From the NCBI GenBank assembly GCA_900466475.1, contig UBMI01000009.1, positions 240,480-304,479 on the forward strand: 64,000 bases of DNA. Reading direction: 5' to 3'. This document shows positions 1 through 9,290 of this stretch, piece by piece. The notes beneath the pieces were generated by a model. It did no database searches and was not told where the DNA came from. It was given only the letters and a program-made list of their open reading frames with translations. How positions within the stretch are numbered: the stretch's first letter is position 1; the number at the start of each line of letters is the position of its first letter. Source of the DNA: Hyphomicrobiales bacterium (lineage in GTDB: Bacteria; Pseudomonadota; Alphaproteobacteria; Rhizobiales; Rhizobiaceae). Both the position numbers and the translations under genes were made by a program.

Positions 1-4
1 TTTT

Positions 5-78
5 CGGAAAAGCCTGGTGCGTAGATTCAAAGAGTTAGAGCGTCCTTTGTGCGTCCGAACGGAAGCACAGCGCTCTTA
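5..78. repeat. Dispersed rhizobial two-hairpin repeat, partial copy (second hairpin)
   Basis: An AAAGAGTTAGAGCG motif leads into a hairpin with arms AGAGCG (37-42) and CGCTCT (71-76) and inner arms TGTGC (48-52) and GCACA (65-69). The layout matches the second half of the fuller copy near 24.98-25.09 kb. It lies upstream of the AraC-type gene and is cut by the left edge. Confidence 0.5.
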
Positions 79-149
79 GGTTCAAGTCAGCAGGATTTGT
101 CAAATCGGGCTATGCTTTGGTGAGCCGATCGATTTGCAAAGGGTTTGAC

Positions 150-1001
150 ATGGTGGGTGAAACGGCATGGGCGCTCTACGAGAACCGTCTGAGACGGGTC
201 TCGGCCTATATCCACGATCATCTCGACGAGGATCTGGATATGGAGCGGCTGGCCGAAATCGCGTGCCTGTCGAGCTATCACTGGCACCGGATCTACAGGG
301 CGATTTACGGCGAGACGCTGGCGGCAACCGTAAAGCGGCTGCGGCTGCATCGCGCGGCGGGCGATATCGTCCGTACGGATCTTGATGTCAGCGAGATTGC
401 GAAGCGATCAGGCTATCCCAATCTCCAGTCCTTCAACCGCATCTTCAAATCGGTCTATGGAATGCCGCCGGCACGCTACCGGAAAGAGGGAAGCCACACA
501 GTCTTCGAACCCTCACATACCGGAAAGGCACCAGCCATGTTTGATGTCACCCTGAAAACCATCCCGCAGCTCGAGCTCATCGGCGTTCCCCATACCGGCT
601 CCTATATGGAGATCGGCAAGGCCTTCGAGACGCTGTTCGGCACGCTCTATGCCCGTGGGCTCGCAAAGCCGGAGATGCGAATGATCGGCGTCTATCTCGA
701 CGATCCCGATCTCGTGCAGCCCGAGAAGCTGCGCTCTGTCGCCTGTGTCGCGGCCGGCGAAGAGACGACCGCCAATGCGCCACTGGAGCGACGCATGGTG
801 GAGGGCGGCGATTATGCCGTGCTGCACCACAAGGGCCCCTACGCCGATATGTACAAGGCCTATCAGTGGCTCTACGCCCAGTGGCTGCCCGCGTCCGGCC
901 GGCAGATCCGGGATCGCGTGATGTTCGAGGAATACCTCAACAATCCGCGCGAAGTCGCGCCGACCGAATTGCGGACGGATATCTACATGCCGCTGGCGTA
1001 A
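150..1001 (+). CDS. AraC-family regulator with C-terminal GyrI-like effector domain
   Basis: A 283-residue predicted transcription factor. Residues about 10-112 form an AraC-type double helix-turn-helix, with the usual second-helix pattern (SGYPNLQSFNRIFK) and a PPARYR ending. Residues about 130-283 match the GyrI-like/SOUL-type small-molecule-binding fold often fused to AraC domains (Rob and BmrR-like), which suggests activation by a hydrophobic or cationic ligand. The ATG at 150 is chosen because AAAGGG lies six bases upstream; TTG and GTG codons at 117 and 120 are also open. The target genes cannot be seen; the neighbouring glutathione S-transferase is convergent and not obviously controlled by it. 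Confidence 0.9.
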   Translation: MVGETAWALYENRLRRVSAYIHDHLDEDLDMERLAEIACLSSYHWHRIYRAIYGETLAATVKRLRLHRAAGDIVRTDLDVSEIAKRSGYPNLQSFNRIFKSVYGMPPARYRKEGSHTVFEPSHTGKAPAMFDVTLKTIPQLELIGVPHTGSYMEIGKAFETLFGTLYARGLAKPEMRMIGVYLDDPDLVQPEKLRSVACVAAGEETTANAPLERRMVEGGDYAVLHHKGPYADMYKAYQWLYAQWLPASGRQIRDRVMFEEYLNNPREVAPTELRTDIYMPLA

Positions 1002-1015
1002 ACGGCTCTTTTCTG

Positions 1016-1066
1016 TACGCATTCCGGACGCAAAACCGCTACACACTTTTGCTGGAATTGCTTCAG
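1016..1066. repeat. Dispersed rhizobial repeat, single hairpin
   Basis: Arms GCATTCC (1019-1025) and GGAATTGC (1054-1061) flank CGCAAAACCGCT and CTTTTGC segments. It is the same sequence family as the copies at 24.98 and 27.71 kb. It sits between two convergent genes and touches the stop codon of the glutathione S-transferase gene, so it may also act as a bidirectional 3' end hairpin. Confidence 0.6.
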
Positions 1067-1692
1067 GCCGCCTGCATCGCCTTTGCGGCTTCTTCATCCA
1101 GCGCCGTTGCCCGCTTATAGGCATCGCGTTCGGAAAGCCGGCCGAAATAATCGACGAAGGCCTGGCGCTTTTCGATGCTGCCGAAGGCAAGACCCCAGCC
1201 GATGTGCGAACCGACATAAACATCAGCAGCGGTAAAGCGCTTGCCGGCAATATAGGGGGAGGCGGCCGAAACCGCCTTTTCCAGCGTGCCCATGACATCA
1301 CCGAACGAACCGCAACCTGCCATGCGCAGCCGCTCCTGCGGAATTTCGAAGCCGAGCGCCTTCAAGGTGACGGACGCTTCCAATGGCCCGGCGGCGAAGA
1401 ACATCCAGCGGTAGTAATCGGCTCGCTCATCCGCCTGCGGGCCCAACCCTGCCTGCGGAAACGTGTCCGCAAGATACGCACAGATCGCCGCGCATTCCGT
1501 CACGATCGTCTTCCCATGACGGATCGCCGGCACCTTGCCCATCGGGTTGACGGACAGATAGTCCGGTTCCTTCATCGTCCCGCCGAAGGTCAGGACTTCG
1601 GTATGATATGGTATGCCGGTTTCTTCCAGCATCCACCGCGCTATCCGGCCGCGCGACATCGGATTGGTGTAGAAGGTGATTTCCTCGGTCAT
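1063..1692 (-). CDS. Glutathione S-transferase family protein
   Basis: A 209-residue protein. The N-terminal thioredoxin-like half carries a YTNPMSRGR active-site stretch, the cis-proline segment GKVPAI and the glutathione-contacting TECAAI motif (about residues 65-70). The C-terminal half is helical. Likely role: glutathione conjugation or stress detoxification in the cytoplasm; the substrate cannot be predicted. The ATG at 1692 is preferred because GAGAGGAAAGCAGG precedes it; an upstream in-frame ATG at 1746 lacks this. The gene ends inside a dispersed repeat. Confidence 0.92.
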   Translation of the reverse strand: MTEEITFYTNPMSRGRIARWMLEETGIPYHTEVLTFGGTMKEPDYLSVNPMGKVPAIRHGKTIVTECAAICAYLADTFPQAGLGPQADERADYYRWMFFAAGPLEASVTLKALGFEIPQERLRMAGCGSFGDVMGTLEKAVSAASPYIAGKRFTAADVYVGSHIGWGLAFGSIEKRQAFVDYFGRLSERDAYKRATALDEEAAKAMQAA

Positions 1693-1978
1693 CCTGCTTT
1701 CCTCTCTCCCAAGCTTCTTTCGTAGCGCTGGCGCGGGAGATTTCAACCCTTGGAGAAGGCGGCGCCTTCACTGCCGCGCGGGAAATGACCTCTGTCGCCG
1801 GCGCTGCGTCAGGGCCGGCGATCCGGCCGGGAAGGGATCGCCAGCGCTGATTGTAGTGCAGGGTCTGGGTCTCGAGCAAAGCAAGATCAAGGTAAAAGAC
1901 AATCATATCCTGGCCCTCGCGGCGCGCGAGAAGCCTTACAAGCTGCAGGAATTCGGGGACAAAACTCTTCTTGGCCAT
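1427..1978 (-). CDS. Possible small hypothetical protein overlapping the GST gene
   Basis: An open frame starts at an ATG preceded by GGAGG five bases upstream (an in-frame ATG at 1990 is also open). The first ~50 residues look protein-like, with leucine-rich amphipathic segments (FLQLVRLLARR, FYLDLALLETQ). The rest runs in another frame over the start and first third of the GST gene and looks like shadow translation with many Arg, Asp and Gly. Either a genuine short gene lost its stop codon by frameshift, or only the N-terminal part is real. Unrecognised family. Confidence 0.3.
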   Translation of the reverse strand: MAKKSFVPEFLQLVRLLARREGQDMIVFYLDLALLETQTLHYNQRWRSLPGRIAGPDAAPATEVISRAAVKAPPSPRVEISRASATKEAWERGKQDDRGNHLLHQSDVARPDSAVDAGRNRHTISYRSPDLRRDDEGTGLSVRQPDGQGAGDPSWEDDRDGMRGDLCVSCGHVSAGRVGPAGG

Positions 1979-2050
1979 CAGAACCTCCATGCCTAGGCGA
2001 GTTTCTGAATAGGCTTTGCAACTTACGCGAGGCTTACTTTTGAAAGGCGT

Positions 2051-2063
2051 TGCTAATTTAGCA
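2051..2063. promoter_or_regulatory. Short inverted repeat TGCTAA-T-TTAGCA
   Basis: A perfect 6-bp-arm inverted repeat with a one-base centre. It lies between the icd terminator and the putative small gene starting at 1978 on the minus strand, about 75 bases upstream of that gene's start codon. It could be an operator; no regulator is assigned. Confidence 0.2.
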
Positions 2064-2088
2064 TCAATGAGCACAGTGGCAGCAACAA

Positions 2089-2114
2089 AAAACCCGGCAC
2101 AATGGCCGGGTTTT
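2089..2114 (-). terminator. Rho-independent terminator of icd
   Basis: Arms AAAACCCGGC (2089-2098) and GCCGGGTTTT (2105-2114) with a 6-base loop. On the minus strand the stem is followed by a T-run (GGGTTTTTTG). It begins 22 bases past the icd stop codon. Confidence 0.85.
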
Positions 2115-2135
2115 CGATCTCTATGCTGACAGGGC

Positions 2136-3347
2136 TCAGGCCATTGCGGCCTGCAGGTTCTGGTCGATCTTATCGAGGAAAGCCGTCGTGGAGAGCCACG
2201 GCTGATCCGGGCCGATGAGCAGCGCCAGGTCCTTGGTCATGAAGCCGGCTTCGACGGTATCGACGCAGACCTTTTCCAGCGTCGAGGCGAACTTTGCGAG
2301 TTCGGCATTGTCGTCCAGCTTGGCGCGGTGCGCGAGGCCACGGGTCCAGGCGAAGATCGAAGCGATCGAGTTCGTCGAGGTTTCCTGGCCCTTCTGGTGC
2401 TGACGGTAGTGGCGGGTGACCGTGCCGTGAGCGGCTTCGGCTTCAACCGTCTTGCCATCAGGCGTCAGCAGAACCGAGGTCATCAGGCCGAGCGAACCGA
2501 AGCCCTGGGCAACGGTGTCGGACTGGACGTCGCCGTCGTAGTTCTTGCAGGCCCAGACATAGCCGCCGGACCACTTCAGAGCGGAAGCGACCATGTCGTC
2601 GATCAGGCGGTGTTCGTAGGTGATGCCGGCTTCCTTGAACTGATCCTTGAATTCGGTCTCGAAGACTTCTTCGAAGATGTCCTTGAAGCGGCCGTCATAG
2701 GCCTTGAGGATGGTGTTCTTGGTCGACAGGTAGACCGGCCACTTGCGCATCAGGCCGTACATCATCGAGGCGCGGGCGAATTCGCGGATCGACTCGTCGA
2801 GGTTGTACATGGCCATGGCAACGCCGGCGCCCGGCGCGTTGAAGACTTCCTTCTCGATGACCGTGCCGTCTTCGCCGACGAACTTGATGGTCAGCTTGCC
2901 CTTGCCGGGGAACTTGAAGTCGGTGGCGCGGTACTGGTCACCGAAAGCGTGACGGCCGACGACGATCGGCTGCGTCCAGCCCGGAACGAGGCGGGGAACA
3001 TTGCGGCAGATGATCGGCTCGCGGAAAATGACGCCGCCGAGGATGTTGCGGATCGTGCCGTTCGGGCTCTTCCACATTTCCTTGAGGTTGAATTCCTTCA
3101 CGCGGGCTTCGTCCGGCGTGATGGTCGCGCACTTGATGCCGACGCCGTACTTCTTGATGGCGTTGGCGGCATCGACCGTGACCTGGTCGTTGGTGGCGTC
3201 GCGGTTTTCAACCGAGAGGTCGAAATAGTCGATGTCGAGGTCGAGATACGGATGGATCAGCTTATCCTTGATGAGCTGCCAAATGATGCGAGTCATTTCA
3301 TCGCCGTCGAGATCGGCGACGGGATTGGCGACCTTGATCTTCTTCAT
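2136..3347 (-). CDS. icd: NADP-dependent isocitrate dehydrogenase
   Basis: Oxidative decarboxylation of isocitrate to 2-oxoglutarate with NADP in the TCA cycle, in the cytoplasm. The 403-residue protein is full length for the eukaryote-like subfamily used by rhizobia. Visible signatures are [12 protein letters not shown] at the N-terminus, the substrate loop [12 protein letters not shown] with RxxN and the following Arg residues, the metal-site stretch ending in YDGDVQSD (about 275-282), and NADP-binding [13 protein letters not shown] (about 308-320). GAGG precedes the ATG. Monocistronic, with its own terminator. Confidence 0.98.
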   Translation of the reverse strand: MKKIKVANPVADLDGDEMTRIIWQLIKDKLIHPYLDLDIDYFDLSVENRDATNDQVTVDAANAIKKYGVGIKCATITPDEARVKEFNLKEMWKSPNGTIRNILGGVIFREPIICRNVPRLVPGWTQPIVVGRHAFGDQYRATDFKFPGKGKLTIKFVGEDGTVIEKEVFNAPGAGVAMAMYNLDESIREFARASMMYGLMRKWPVYLSTKNTILKAYDGRFKDIFEEVFETEFKDQFKEAGITYEHRLIDDMVASALKWSGGYVWACKNYDGDVQSDTVAQGFGSLGLMTSVLLTPDGKTVEAEAAHGTVTRHYRQHQKGQETSTNSIASIFAWTRGLAHRAKLDDNAELAKFASTLEKVCVDTVEAGFMTKDLALLIGPDQPWLSTTAFLDKIDQNLQAAMA

Positions 3348-3537
3348 GTATCTGCCTCGTAAGCTTAGGAAGGGACAGCTGTCCCGGGTGGGTGATGTGG
3401 GTCCGGAGCGCTATAGCATTGTGAGCCGGGAACGCAAAGCAGAACGGGCAGGGACGTAGCGTTTTTGCCGCCATTGCCAAGTGCTGGAAAATGGCTAGTC
3501 TCGCAGGCAGAAGCCCCCGAGTCCCGGACATTTTGCC

Positions 3538-4080
3538 ATGAAGAAGATCGCCGTTCTGTTCGCCGGCCTCGTTGCCGCCCTGTCTTTTGCACCCGGCCTT
3601 TCACTTGCGGCCGATGCGACTGCGCCGGTCAAGGAGATCATTGATGATACGAAGAAAAACTGGGCGGGCGAGAACAGCGACTGGATCGATATTTTCGACG
3701 AAGGATTGCTCGGCCGGCTCTACAGCAAGGATTTCGGCGACAAATACAAGGCGGCAGCCCAAAATCCTGCGGCCGACGAGGACGGCATTTCGCCCTTCGA
3801 CTATGACGTCATCGTCAACGGTCAGGATGCCTGTCCGCTGCAGGATCTCTCCATCGAAAGCGGCCAGCCGGCAAACGGCACGACCGAAGTGACGGTGAAA
3901 TTCAAGGCGGCGACCTGCATGGAAGGCGCACCCAACAAGGATGCCTTCACGACCGTGCGTTTCGAGGTAATCGAGGAGAGCGGCAAGGCCGTCATCGACG
4001 ACATCATGATCCAAGGCGAAGAGGGGCAGGGACCGATCTCGCTCAAGGAGGCCATGGTGCAGATCGCCAATGGCGAATGA
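3538..4080 (+). CDS. Secreted protein, DUF3828-like, function unknown
   Basis: A 180-residue protein with a clear Sec signal peptide (MKKIAVLFAGLVAAL, predicted cleavage after about residue 24 at LSLA-AD). The mature domain is acidic, has two cysteines (DACPL, ATCME) that could form a disulfide, and has beta-rich stretches such as TEVTVKFKA. The pattern resembles periplasmic DUF3828-type proteins, but that assignment is by general appearance only. It stands alone between icd (divergent) and the FUSC transporter. Confidence 0.75.
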   Translation: MKKIAVLFAGLVAALSFAPGLSLAADATAPVKEIIDDTKKNWAGENSDWIDIFDEGLLGRLYSKDFGDKYKAAAQNPAADEDGISPFDYDVIVNGQDACPLQDLSIESGQPANGTTEVTVKFKAATCMEGAPNKDAFTTVRFEVIEESGKAVIDDIMIQGEEGQGPISLKEAMVQIANGE

Positions 4081-4240
4081 CTGCCAAAGAGGTCACCGGC
4101 TGGCGACTCCGGAGAACACGACGGCTCACCGCGACTAATGACGCTTGGCATCATCATTTTGGTGTGATTTGATTTTTGCCGAGGCGGCGGTATCTCGCTC
4201 TCGGGTTCGCCACATCCCGCGCGCATGAGGACTGGCAAGG

Positions 4241-6277
4241 GTGATTTCCGGCTTTGAGTTCCGAGACTGGCTGCTTGCCAATGACCCGGCGCTGTCGCGC
4301 CTGCGTATGGGGTCACGTGTCACTCTGTCGATCCTGCTCTCCTTCGCGATCCTGCTTTCGATACACATGCTCATCGTGCCGTTGCCGATCGCGTCCTATG
4401 GTCTCGGCATCGTGCTGTCGATCGAAGGCGGAGTCGCGGTACGCGACAAGGGCTCGGCGAGCCAGCTCATCACCAGGCTGCTCGGCTGCCTTGCAAGCCT
4501 TGTCGTCGTCGGTATCGCGGCGGCGCTGGAGTCGCAACGCGTTCTCTCGGATTTCATCTTCCTCGCGGTGATCTTCCTCGCATCATCCGCGCGCGTCTAC
4601 GGCCCGCGCGGCTTTGCGATCGGGATGTTTGCCTTCACTTCCTATTTCATGGGTTCCTACTTCCACCCGACGATCGCCGAATTGCCTGTCGTCCTGATCG
4701 GCCCTGTTGTCTCGGCGCTCGTCAGCCATTGGGTGAGGGCGGTGCTTCTGCCCGACAATTGGCGTCGCGACCTGCTGCGATCGCTCGAGAGCGTGCGGGG
4801 CCGCATCAACCAGATCCTCTTCAAGCTCGCTGCCCTTGCTGCGGATGGAAAGGTCGATGAGGCCGATCGGCAGGAACTGCGCCAGCTGGAAGACCGGCTG
4901 AAGGAGGTGGTGCTGATGGCCGAGAGCTTCATTCCGCGCCCGCCGGGCGGTGTTTTCGATGGCGCTTCCGCACCGGCCGCTGAACTGGCGATCCGGCTAT
5001 TCGATGCGCATCTGGCGACCGAAAGCGCCATCGTGCTGAGCTATCAAAGCCCGCCATCCTTTGTGCTCGTCCATGCTGTGATCGAGGATGACAAGGCAGT
5101 GCTCTCGGCCCAGGAGAAGGCGGTCGCCGACATGGAAGGCCAGCCGCAGGGCGAGACGGCGCGGGCGTTGCTCTGGTTGGGTGCCGCACGCCGGCAGCTT
5201 GCGGAGACGATCGATGCCGGGCGCAGGTCCGACTTTGCCGAGATTGCCTCGATTGAGGAGGCCAGCCCATCAACGCCGATCGATTTTTCGCTGAAGAATC
5301 CGCTGATGCGCTCGGCCCTGCAGATCACGCTCGCGGCGGCGATCGCCATGACGCTTGGGTTGGCGCTCTCACGCGAACGCTGGTTCTGGGCGGTGCTGGC
5401 GTCCTTCCTCGTTTTCAGCAATACCAATTCGCGCGGCGATACTGCTATCAAGGCGCTGCAGCGCTCAATCGGTACATTGTTCGGCATCGCCTTCGGCCTG
5501 GTGCTGGCGACATTGCTGACGCACCAGCTGGCCATCGCCATCGCGGTTTCAATCGTCTGCGTCTTCCTTGCCTTCTACTTCCTGCAGATTTCCTATGCGA
5601 CGATGACCTTCTTCATCTCGATCGTTCTCTGCCTGGTATATGGCATGATGGGTGTCCTCACCTTCGATCTCCTCAAGTTGCGACTGGAGGAGACGCTGAT
5701 TGGCGCTGTGGCGGGAACGCTGGTCGCCTTCCTCGTCCTGCCGGCACGTACGCGCGGGACACTCGATACGGCGGTCGCCAAGTGGTTCAACGCCCTGAAG
5801 GAGCTGCTCCTGGCCGTATCGGAAAAGAAGAGCCAGCCGGAGCTCATCGTCATCTCGCAGAAGGTCGATGCCTGCTATCGCGACATCACGCTTTCAGCGC
5901 GCCCACTCGGCTCGACCTGGTCCATTGTCACCAGGCCGGGACAAATTCGCCAGACGCTGGCGATTTTCCTCTCCGTTACCTATTGGTCGCGCATTCTGGC
6001 CCGCAACAATACGGCCGATGCCGTCGACGAGGATCTCAAGGGACGGATCACCGCAGATATTTGCCTTCTGGACAGATTTACGCCGCGCGGCTCGGAGTGT
6101 TTCCTCGTCACCCGCAAGCAGATGCGGCACGTCAGCCGTCACCTGCCACTGTGGCAGGAAGGGGCGCGGCTCGCCGTCGAAATGATCGGCTCGACCATCG
6201 AACGGCTCTATCCGACAGAGACGCAGGACTTGCCGTTTGCGGCGGGCAAAGCTATTGCGCCCGTAAATCAGGAATAG
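4241..6277 (+). CDS. FUSC-family aromatic acid efflux protein (AaeB/YccS-like)
   Basis: A 678-residue inner-membrane protein with two blocks of membrane helices (about residues 25-165 and 345-495) separated by a soluble helical region. This is the duplicated FUSC architecture of AaeB (p-hydroxybenzoate efflux) and YccS. The second block contains FWAVLASFLVFSNTN, typical of the family. No AaeA-like periplasmic adaptor gene is adjacent, so the partner and substrate are unknown. The GTG at 4241 is the likely start, with a GGCAAGG stretch just upstream. Confidence 0.85.
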   Translation: MISGFEFRDWLLANDPALSRLRMGSRVTLSILLSFAILLSIHMLIVPLPIASYGLGIVLSIEGGVAVRDKGSASQLITRLLGCLASLVVVGIAAALESQRVLSDFIFLAVIFLASSARVYGPRGFAIGMFAFTSYFMGSYFHPTIAELPVVLIGPVVSALVSHWVRAVLLPDNWRRDLLRSLESVRGRINQILFKLAALAADGKVDEADRQELRQLEDRLKEVVLMAESFIPRPPGGVFDGASAPAAELAIRLFDAHLATESAIVLSYQSPPSFVLVHAVIEDDKAVLSAQEKAVADMEGQPQGETARALLWLGAARRQLAETIDAGRRSDFAEIASIEEASPSTPIDFSLKNPLMRSALQITLAAAIAMTLGLALSRERWFWAVLASFLVFSNTNSRGDTAIKALQRSIGTLFGIAFGLVLATLLTHQLAIAIAVSIVCVFLAFYFLQISYATMTFFISIVLCLVYGMMGVLTFDLLKLRLEETLIGAVAGTLVAFLVLPARTRGTLDTAVAKWFNALKELLLAVSEKKSQPELIVISQKVDACYRDITLSARPLGSTWSIVTRPGQIRQTLAIFLSVTYWSRILARNNTADAVDEDLKGRITADICLLDRFTPRGSECFLVTRKQMRHVSRHLPLWQEGARLAVEMIGSTIERLYPTETQDLPFAAGKAIAPVNQE

Positions 6278-6295
6278 GAAGTACAAATAAGCACC

Positions 6296-7126
6296 ATGGC
6301 GGGCACCAACAGCGAGCGTCAACTTTTGGCCGAAGGGCCTGTCATCATTCTGGTCGAGCCGCAGATGGGCGAGAATATCGGCATGGTGGCACGCGCCATG
6401 GCGAATTTCGGCCTTGCCGATCTTCGCCTCGTCAATCCGCGAGACGGCTGGCCGAACGAGAAGGCGCAGGCCGCAGCCTCCAAGGCCGATCACGTCATCG
6501 AAGGCACGAAGGTTTTCGCTACGCTGGAAGAGGCGATCGCCGATCTCAACTTCGTCTATGCGACGACGGCGCGCAGCCGTGACAATTACAAGCCGGTGCG
6601 CTCACCGGTCCTTGCCGCCGGAAACCTGCGCAGCCGCTTCAGGGCAGGCGAGGCAACGGGTATCCTGTTCGGCCGCGAGCGCTGGGGACTGACCAACGAG
6701 GAAGTGGCGCTTGCCGACGAGATCGTCACCTTTCCGGTCAATCCGGCCTTTGCATCGCTCAACATCGCCCAGGCGGTGCTGCTCATGTCCTATGAATGGA
6801 TGAAATCCGGCATGGAGGATCTGGAGGCGGTGCCGTTCCAGGCGCTTGAGCAGCGGCCCTCCACCAAGGAACAGCTCTTCGGCCTGTTCGACCAGCTGGA
6901 AGAGGCGCTCGATTCCCGCAACTATTTCCATCCGCCCTCGAAAAAGCCGAAAATGGTCGACAACCTGCGCGCAGTTCTCTCCCGCCGGGCCTTCACGGAG
7001 CAGGAAATCAGCGTGCTGCGCGGCGTCATCTCCTCTCTCGACCGCTTCTCGCGCAATAGCCCGCGCAAGGGCGGTTCCACCAGATCCCGCAAGGAAGCGC
7101 CCACCGATGACAGCGCCGACGAATGA
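6296..7126 (+). CDS. trmJ: tRNA (Cm32/Um32) 2'-O-methyltransferase, TrmJ type
   Basis: A SpoU/SPOUT-class methyltransferase, 276 residues, expected to 2'-O-methylate position 32 of tRNA anticodon loops using S-adenosylmethionine. Its trefoil-knot motifs are visible: motif 1 [19 protein letters not shown], motif 2 [15 protein letters not shown] and motif 3 [17 protein letters not shown]. The C-terminal part contains the helical extension found in TrmJ. The last 20 bases overlap murI, so the two are probably co-transcribed. Confidence 0.92.
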   Translation: MAGTNSERQLLAEGPVIILVEPQMGENIGMVARAMANFGLADLRLVNPRDGWPNEKAQAAASKADHVIEGTKVFATLEEAIADLNFVYATTARSRDNYKPVRSPVLAAGNLRSRFRAGEATGILFGRERWGLTNEEVALADEIVTFPVNPAFASLNIAQAVLLMSYEWMKSGMEDLEAVPFQALEQRPSTKEQLFGLFDQLEEALDSRNYFHPPSKKPKMVDNLRAVLSRRAFTEQEISVLRGVISSLDRFSRNSPRKGGSTRSRKEAPTDDSADE

Positions 7127-7910
7127 GCTGAAACCCGTCCTCGTCTTCGATTCAGGCATAGGGGGGCTCACCGTGCTGCGCGAGGCGCGCGTGCTGATGC
7201 CGGAGCGCGGCTTCATCTATATCGCCGACGATGCCGGTTTTCCCTATGGTGGATGGGAGGAGCAGGCGCTGAAGGAGCGGATCATCGGCCTCTTCGCCAA
7301 GCTGCTCGAAGATTACGATCCCGAGGTCTGCATCATTGCCTGCAACACGGCCTTCACGCTTGTGGGCGCCGACCTGCGCGCCGCCTTTCCGCAGATGACA
7401 TTCGTCGGCACTGTGCCGGCGATAAAGCCTGCTGCCGAGCGCACACGCTCCGGGCTGGTCTCGGTGCTGGCGACCCCCGGCACGGTCAGACGCGCCTATA
7501 CACGCGACCTCATCCAGTCCTTCGCGCAGCAATGCCATGTCCGGCTGGTCGGCTCCGAAAACCTGGCGCGCATGGCTGAAGCCTATATCCGCGGTGACGC
7601 CGTTTCTGACGAGGCAGTGCTGACCGAGATTGACCAATGTTTCGTCGAGAAGGATGGGCGCAAGACCGATATCGTCGTGCTCGCCTGCACGCATTATCCC
7701 TTCATGGCGAATATGTTTCGCAGGCTGGCGCCTTGGCCGGTGGACTGGCTGGATCCGGCGGAAGCCATTGCGCGCCGCGCTCGCACGCTGGTACCGCATG
7801 TTGCGGACGCCGTTCATCCTGACAATTTCGACTTTGCCGTCTTCACCTCGGGCAATCCGGATTTTGCCACGCGGCGGCTGATGCAAGGTTTCGGTCTGAG
7901 CACGCGATAG
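7107..7910 (+). CDS. murI: Glutamate racemase
   Basis: Converts L- to D-glutamate for peptidoglycan. A 267-residue protein with both catalytic half-sites: [13 protein letters not shown] (Asp15) with IIACNTA (Cys79), and VLACTHYPF (Cys194). The start at 7107 lies inside the end of trmJ (20-base overlap in another frame) and is chosen because the protein begins there at normal family length. Cytoplasmic and normally essential. Confidence 0.97.
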   Translation: MTAPTNELKPVLVFDSGIGGLTVLREARVLMPERGFIYIADDAGFPYGGWEEQALKERIIGLFAKLLEDYDPEVCIIACNTAFTLVGADLRAAFPQMTFVGTVPAIKPAAERTRSGLVSVLATPGTVRRAYTRDLIQSFAQQCHVRLVGSENLARMAEAYIRGDAVSDEAVLTEIDQCFVEKDGRKTDIVVLACTHYPFMANMFRRLAPWPVDWLDPAEAIARRARTLVPHVADAVHPDNFDFAVFTSGNPDFATRRLMQGFGLSTR

Positions 7911-7973
7911 GGCACTGCGCGCTTTATTTCCCCTGTCTCATCACGCAAGATCTCAGCGGGGAATCGCGAGCAG

Positions 7974-9182
7974 GTGTTTGTCGCTCAAGATGCAAAGGGA
8001 TGCGCCGTGCCGCTGCAAAGACTTGTGATGCTGATCTTCTTCCTGCAACCGATCGCCTTTGGCGCCTGGTTGCCGCGCATTCCCGATATCCAGGCGAAGC
8101 TCGAACTCGGCACTGCCGACCTCGCGGTAGCCCTTCTGGGATTACCTATTGGTACGCTGATCACGCTCCCGTTTGCCGGCCGGATCGTCTCGCGCATCGG
8201 CGGGCGCATGGCGATCATCTATGGGTTCATCTTCTTTCTTGCCGTGGTTTCGCTGCCGGCCTTCGCGCCCAGCGCCTTGCTTCTTTTCCTTGCCCTTATG
8301 ATCGTCGGGGTCGCGCTTTCTACCGTGGAACTCGGCATGAATGTCGAGGCCGATGTCACGGAGAAAGCGACGGCGATGATCATCATGAGCCGCTGCCATG
8401 GCTTCTGGAGCTTCGGCATCATGGCCGGCAGCCTGATCGGCGTTGGTGCCATCGCCATCGGGCTTTCACCGCACTGGTCGATCCTGATCACGGCGATCAT
8501 CGTCCTGCCGATCGCGCTGGTCGCCAGCCTGCGCCTGCCGAAATTGCCGGAAATTCACCATGCGGAGAATTCGCAGACAAAGACCGGCTTCAAGCCGCCA
8601 AGCCTTGCCCTGCTGGGGATCTGCGCCTTCGTCTTCGGCGTGACGATGACCGAAGGTGCGATCGCCGACTGGTCGGCGGTCTATCTCCGCGATGTCATGA
8701 ATGCCGAAGGTGCGCAAACCGGTCTCGGTTATTCGGTTTTCGCTTTCATGGTTGCGGCGGGGCGCTTCAGCGGTGACTACATGAAAGGCCGTTTCGGCGC
8801 GGTTGCCATTGCCCGCGGCTGCGGCATCGCCTCGCTTGCCGGCATGCTCGTCGTTCTCCTTGCGCCGGCGACGCCGCTTGCCCTGCTTGGCTTTGCAGCA
8901 GTCGGTGTCGGTGTCTCGGTCGGATTTCCGCTTGCGGTGACGGCCGTTGCTTCGCTGACCGACCGACCACCTGCTTCAAGCGTTGCCATACTCTCCTTCG
9001 CGGCGCTCAGCGGTTTTCTCATCGGGCCGCCGATCATCGGCTTTCTCGGCGAACTCCTGGGCTTGCGCGTGGGGCTCGCGGTCCTGCTGGTGCCACTCTT
9101 CGTCAGCCTGCTCTGCACCCGTTTGCTGATTCCGACGCAAAACGACATGGCGGGCGATCTCGTCGAGCGCGAGGCGGTGTAG
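7974..9182 (+). CDS. Major facilitator superfamily transporter, YbjJ-like
   Basis: An integral inner-membrane carrier of about 400 residues with 12 predicted membrane helices. The N-terminal FGAWLPRIPDIQAKLEL segment, the short loop RIVSRIGGRMA between helices 2 and 3, and VELGMNVEADVTEK resemble the YbjJ-type subgroup of uncharacterised sugar or efflux carriers. The start is uncertain: GTG at 7974 has a distant GGGGA, while GTG at 8007 has AAAGGGA at good spacing and gives 391 residues. The substrate is unknown. Confidence 0.88.
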   Translation: MFVAQDAKGCAVPLQRLVMLIFFLQPIAFGAWLPRIPDIQAKLELGTADLAVALLGLPIGTLITLPFAGRIVSRIGGRMAIIYGFIFFLAVVSLPAFAPSALLLFLALMIVGVALSTVELGMNVEADVTEKATAMIIMSRCHGFWSFGIMAGSLIGVGAIAIGLSPHWSILITAIIVLPIALVASLRLPKLPEIHHAENSQTKTGFKPPSLALLGICAFVFGVTMTEGAIADWSAVYLRDVMNAEGAQTGLGYSVFAFMVAAGRFSGDYMKGRFGAVAIARGCGIASLAGMLVVLLAPATPLALLGFAAVGVGVSVGFPLAVTAVASLTDRPPASSVAILSFAALSGFLIGPPIIGFLGELLGLRVGLAVLLVPLFVSLLCTRLLIPTQNDMAGDLVEREAV

Positions 9183-9290
9183 GGCGTCTTTCCAGGCCTG
9201 ACTTTCCCTGTGGGTTTTTAAAGGTTTGACGACAACAGCGCCTGCGAATCTGCTAGAGACGGGGGCTTGAATTTGTAAGGGGAATTGGGC

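Noticed and set aside
2328..3362. A 344-codon plus-strand frame opposite icd
   Set aside because: It is the antisense shadow of a well-conserved gene, with low-complexity Asp/Val/Gly-rich translation.
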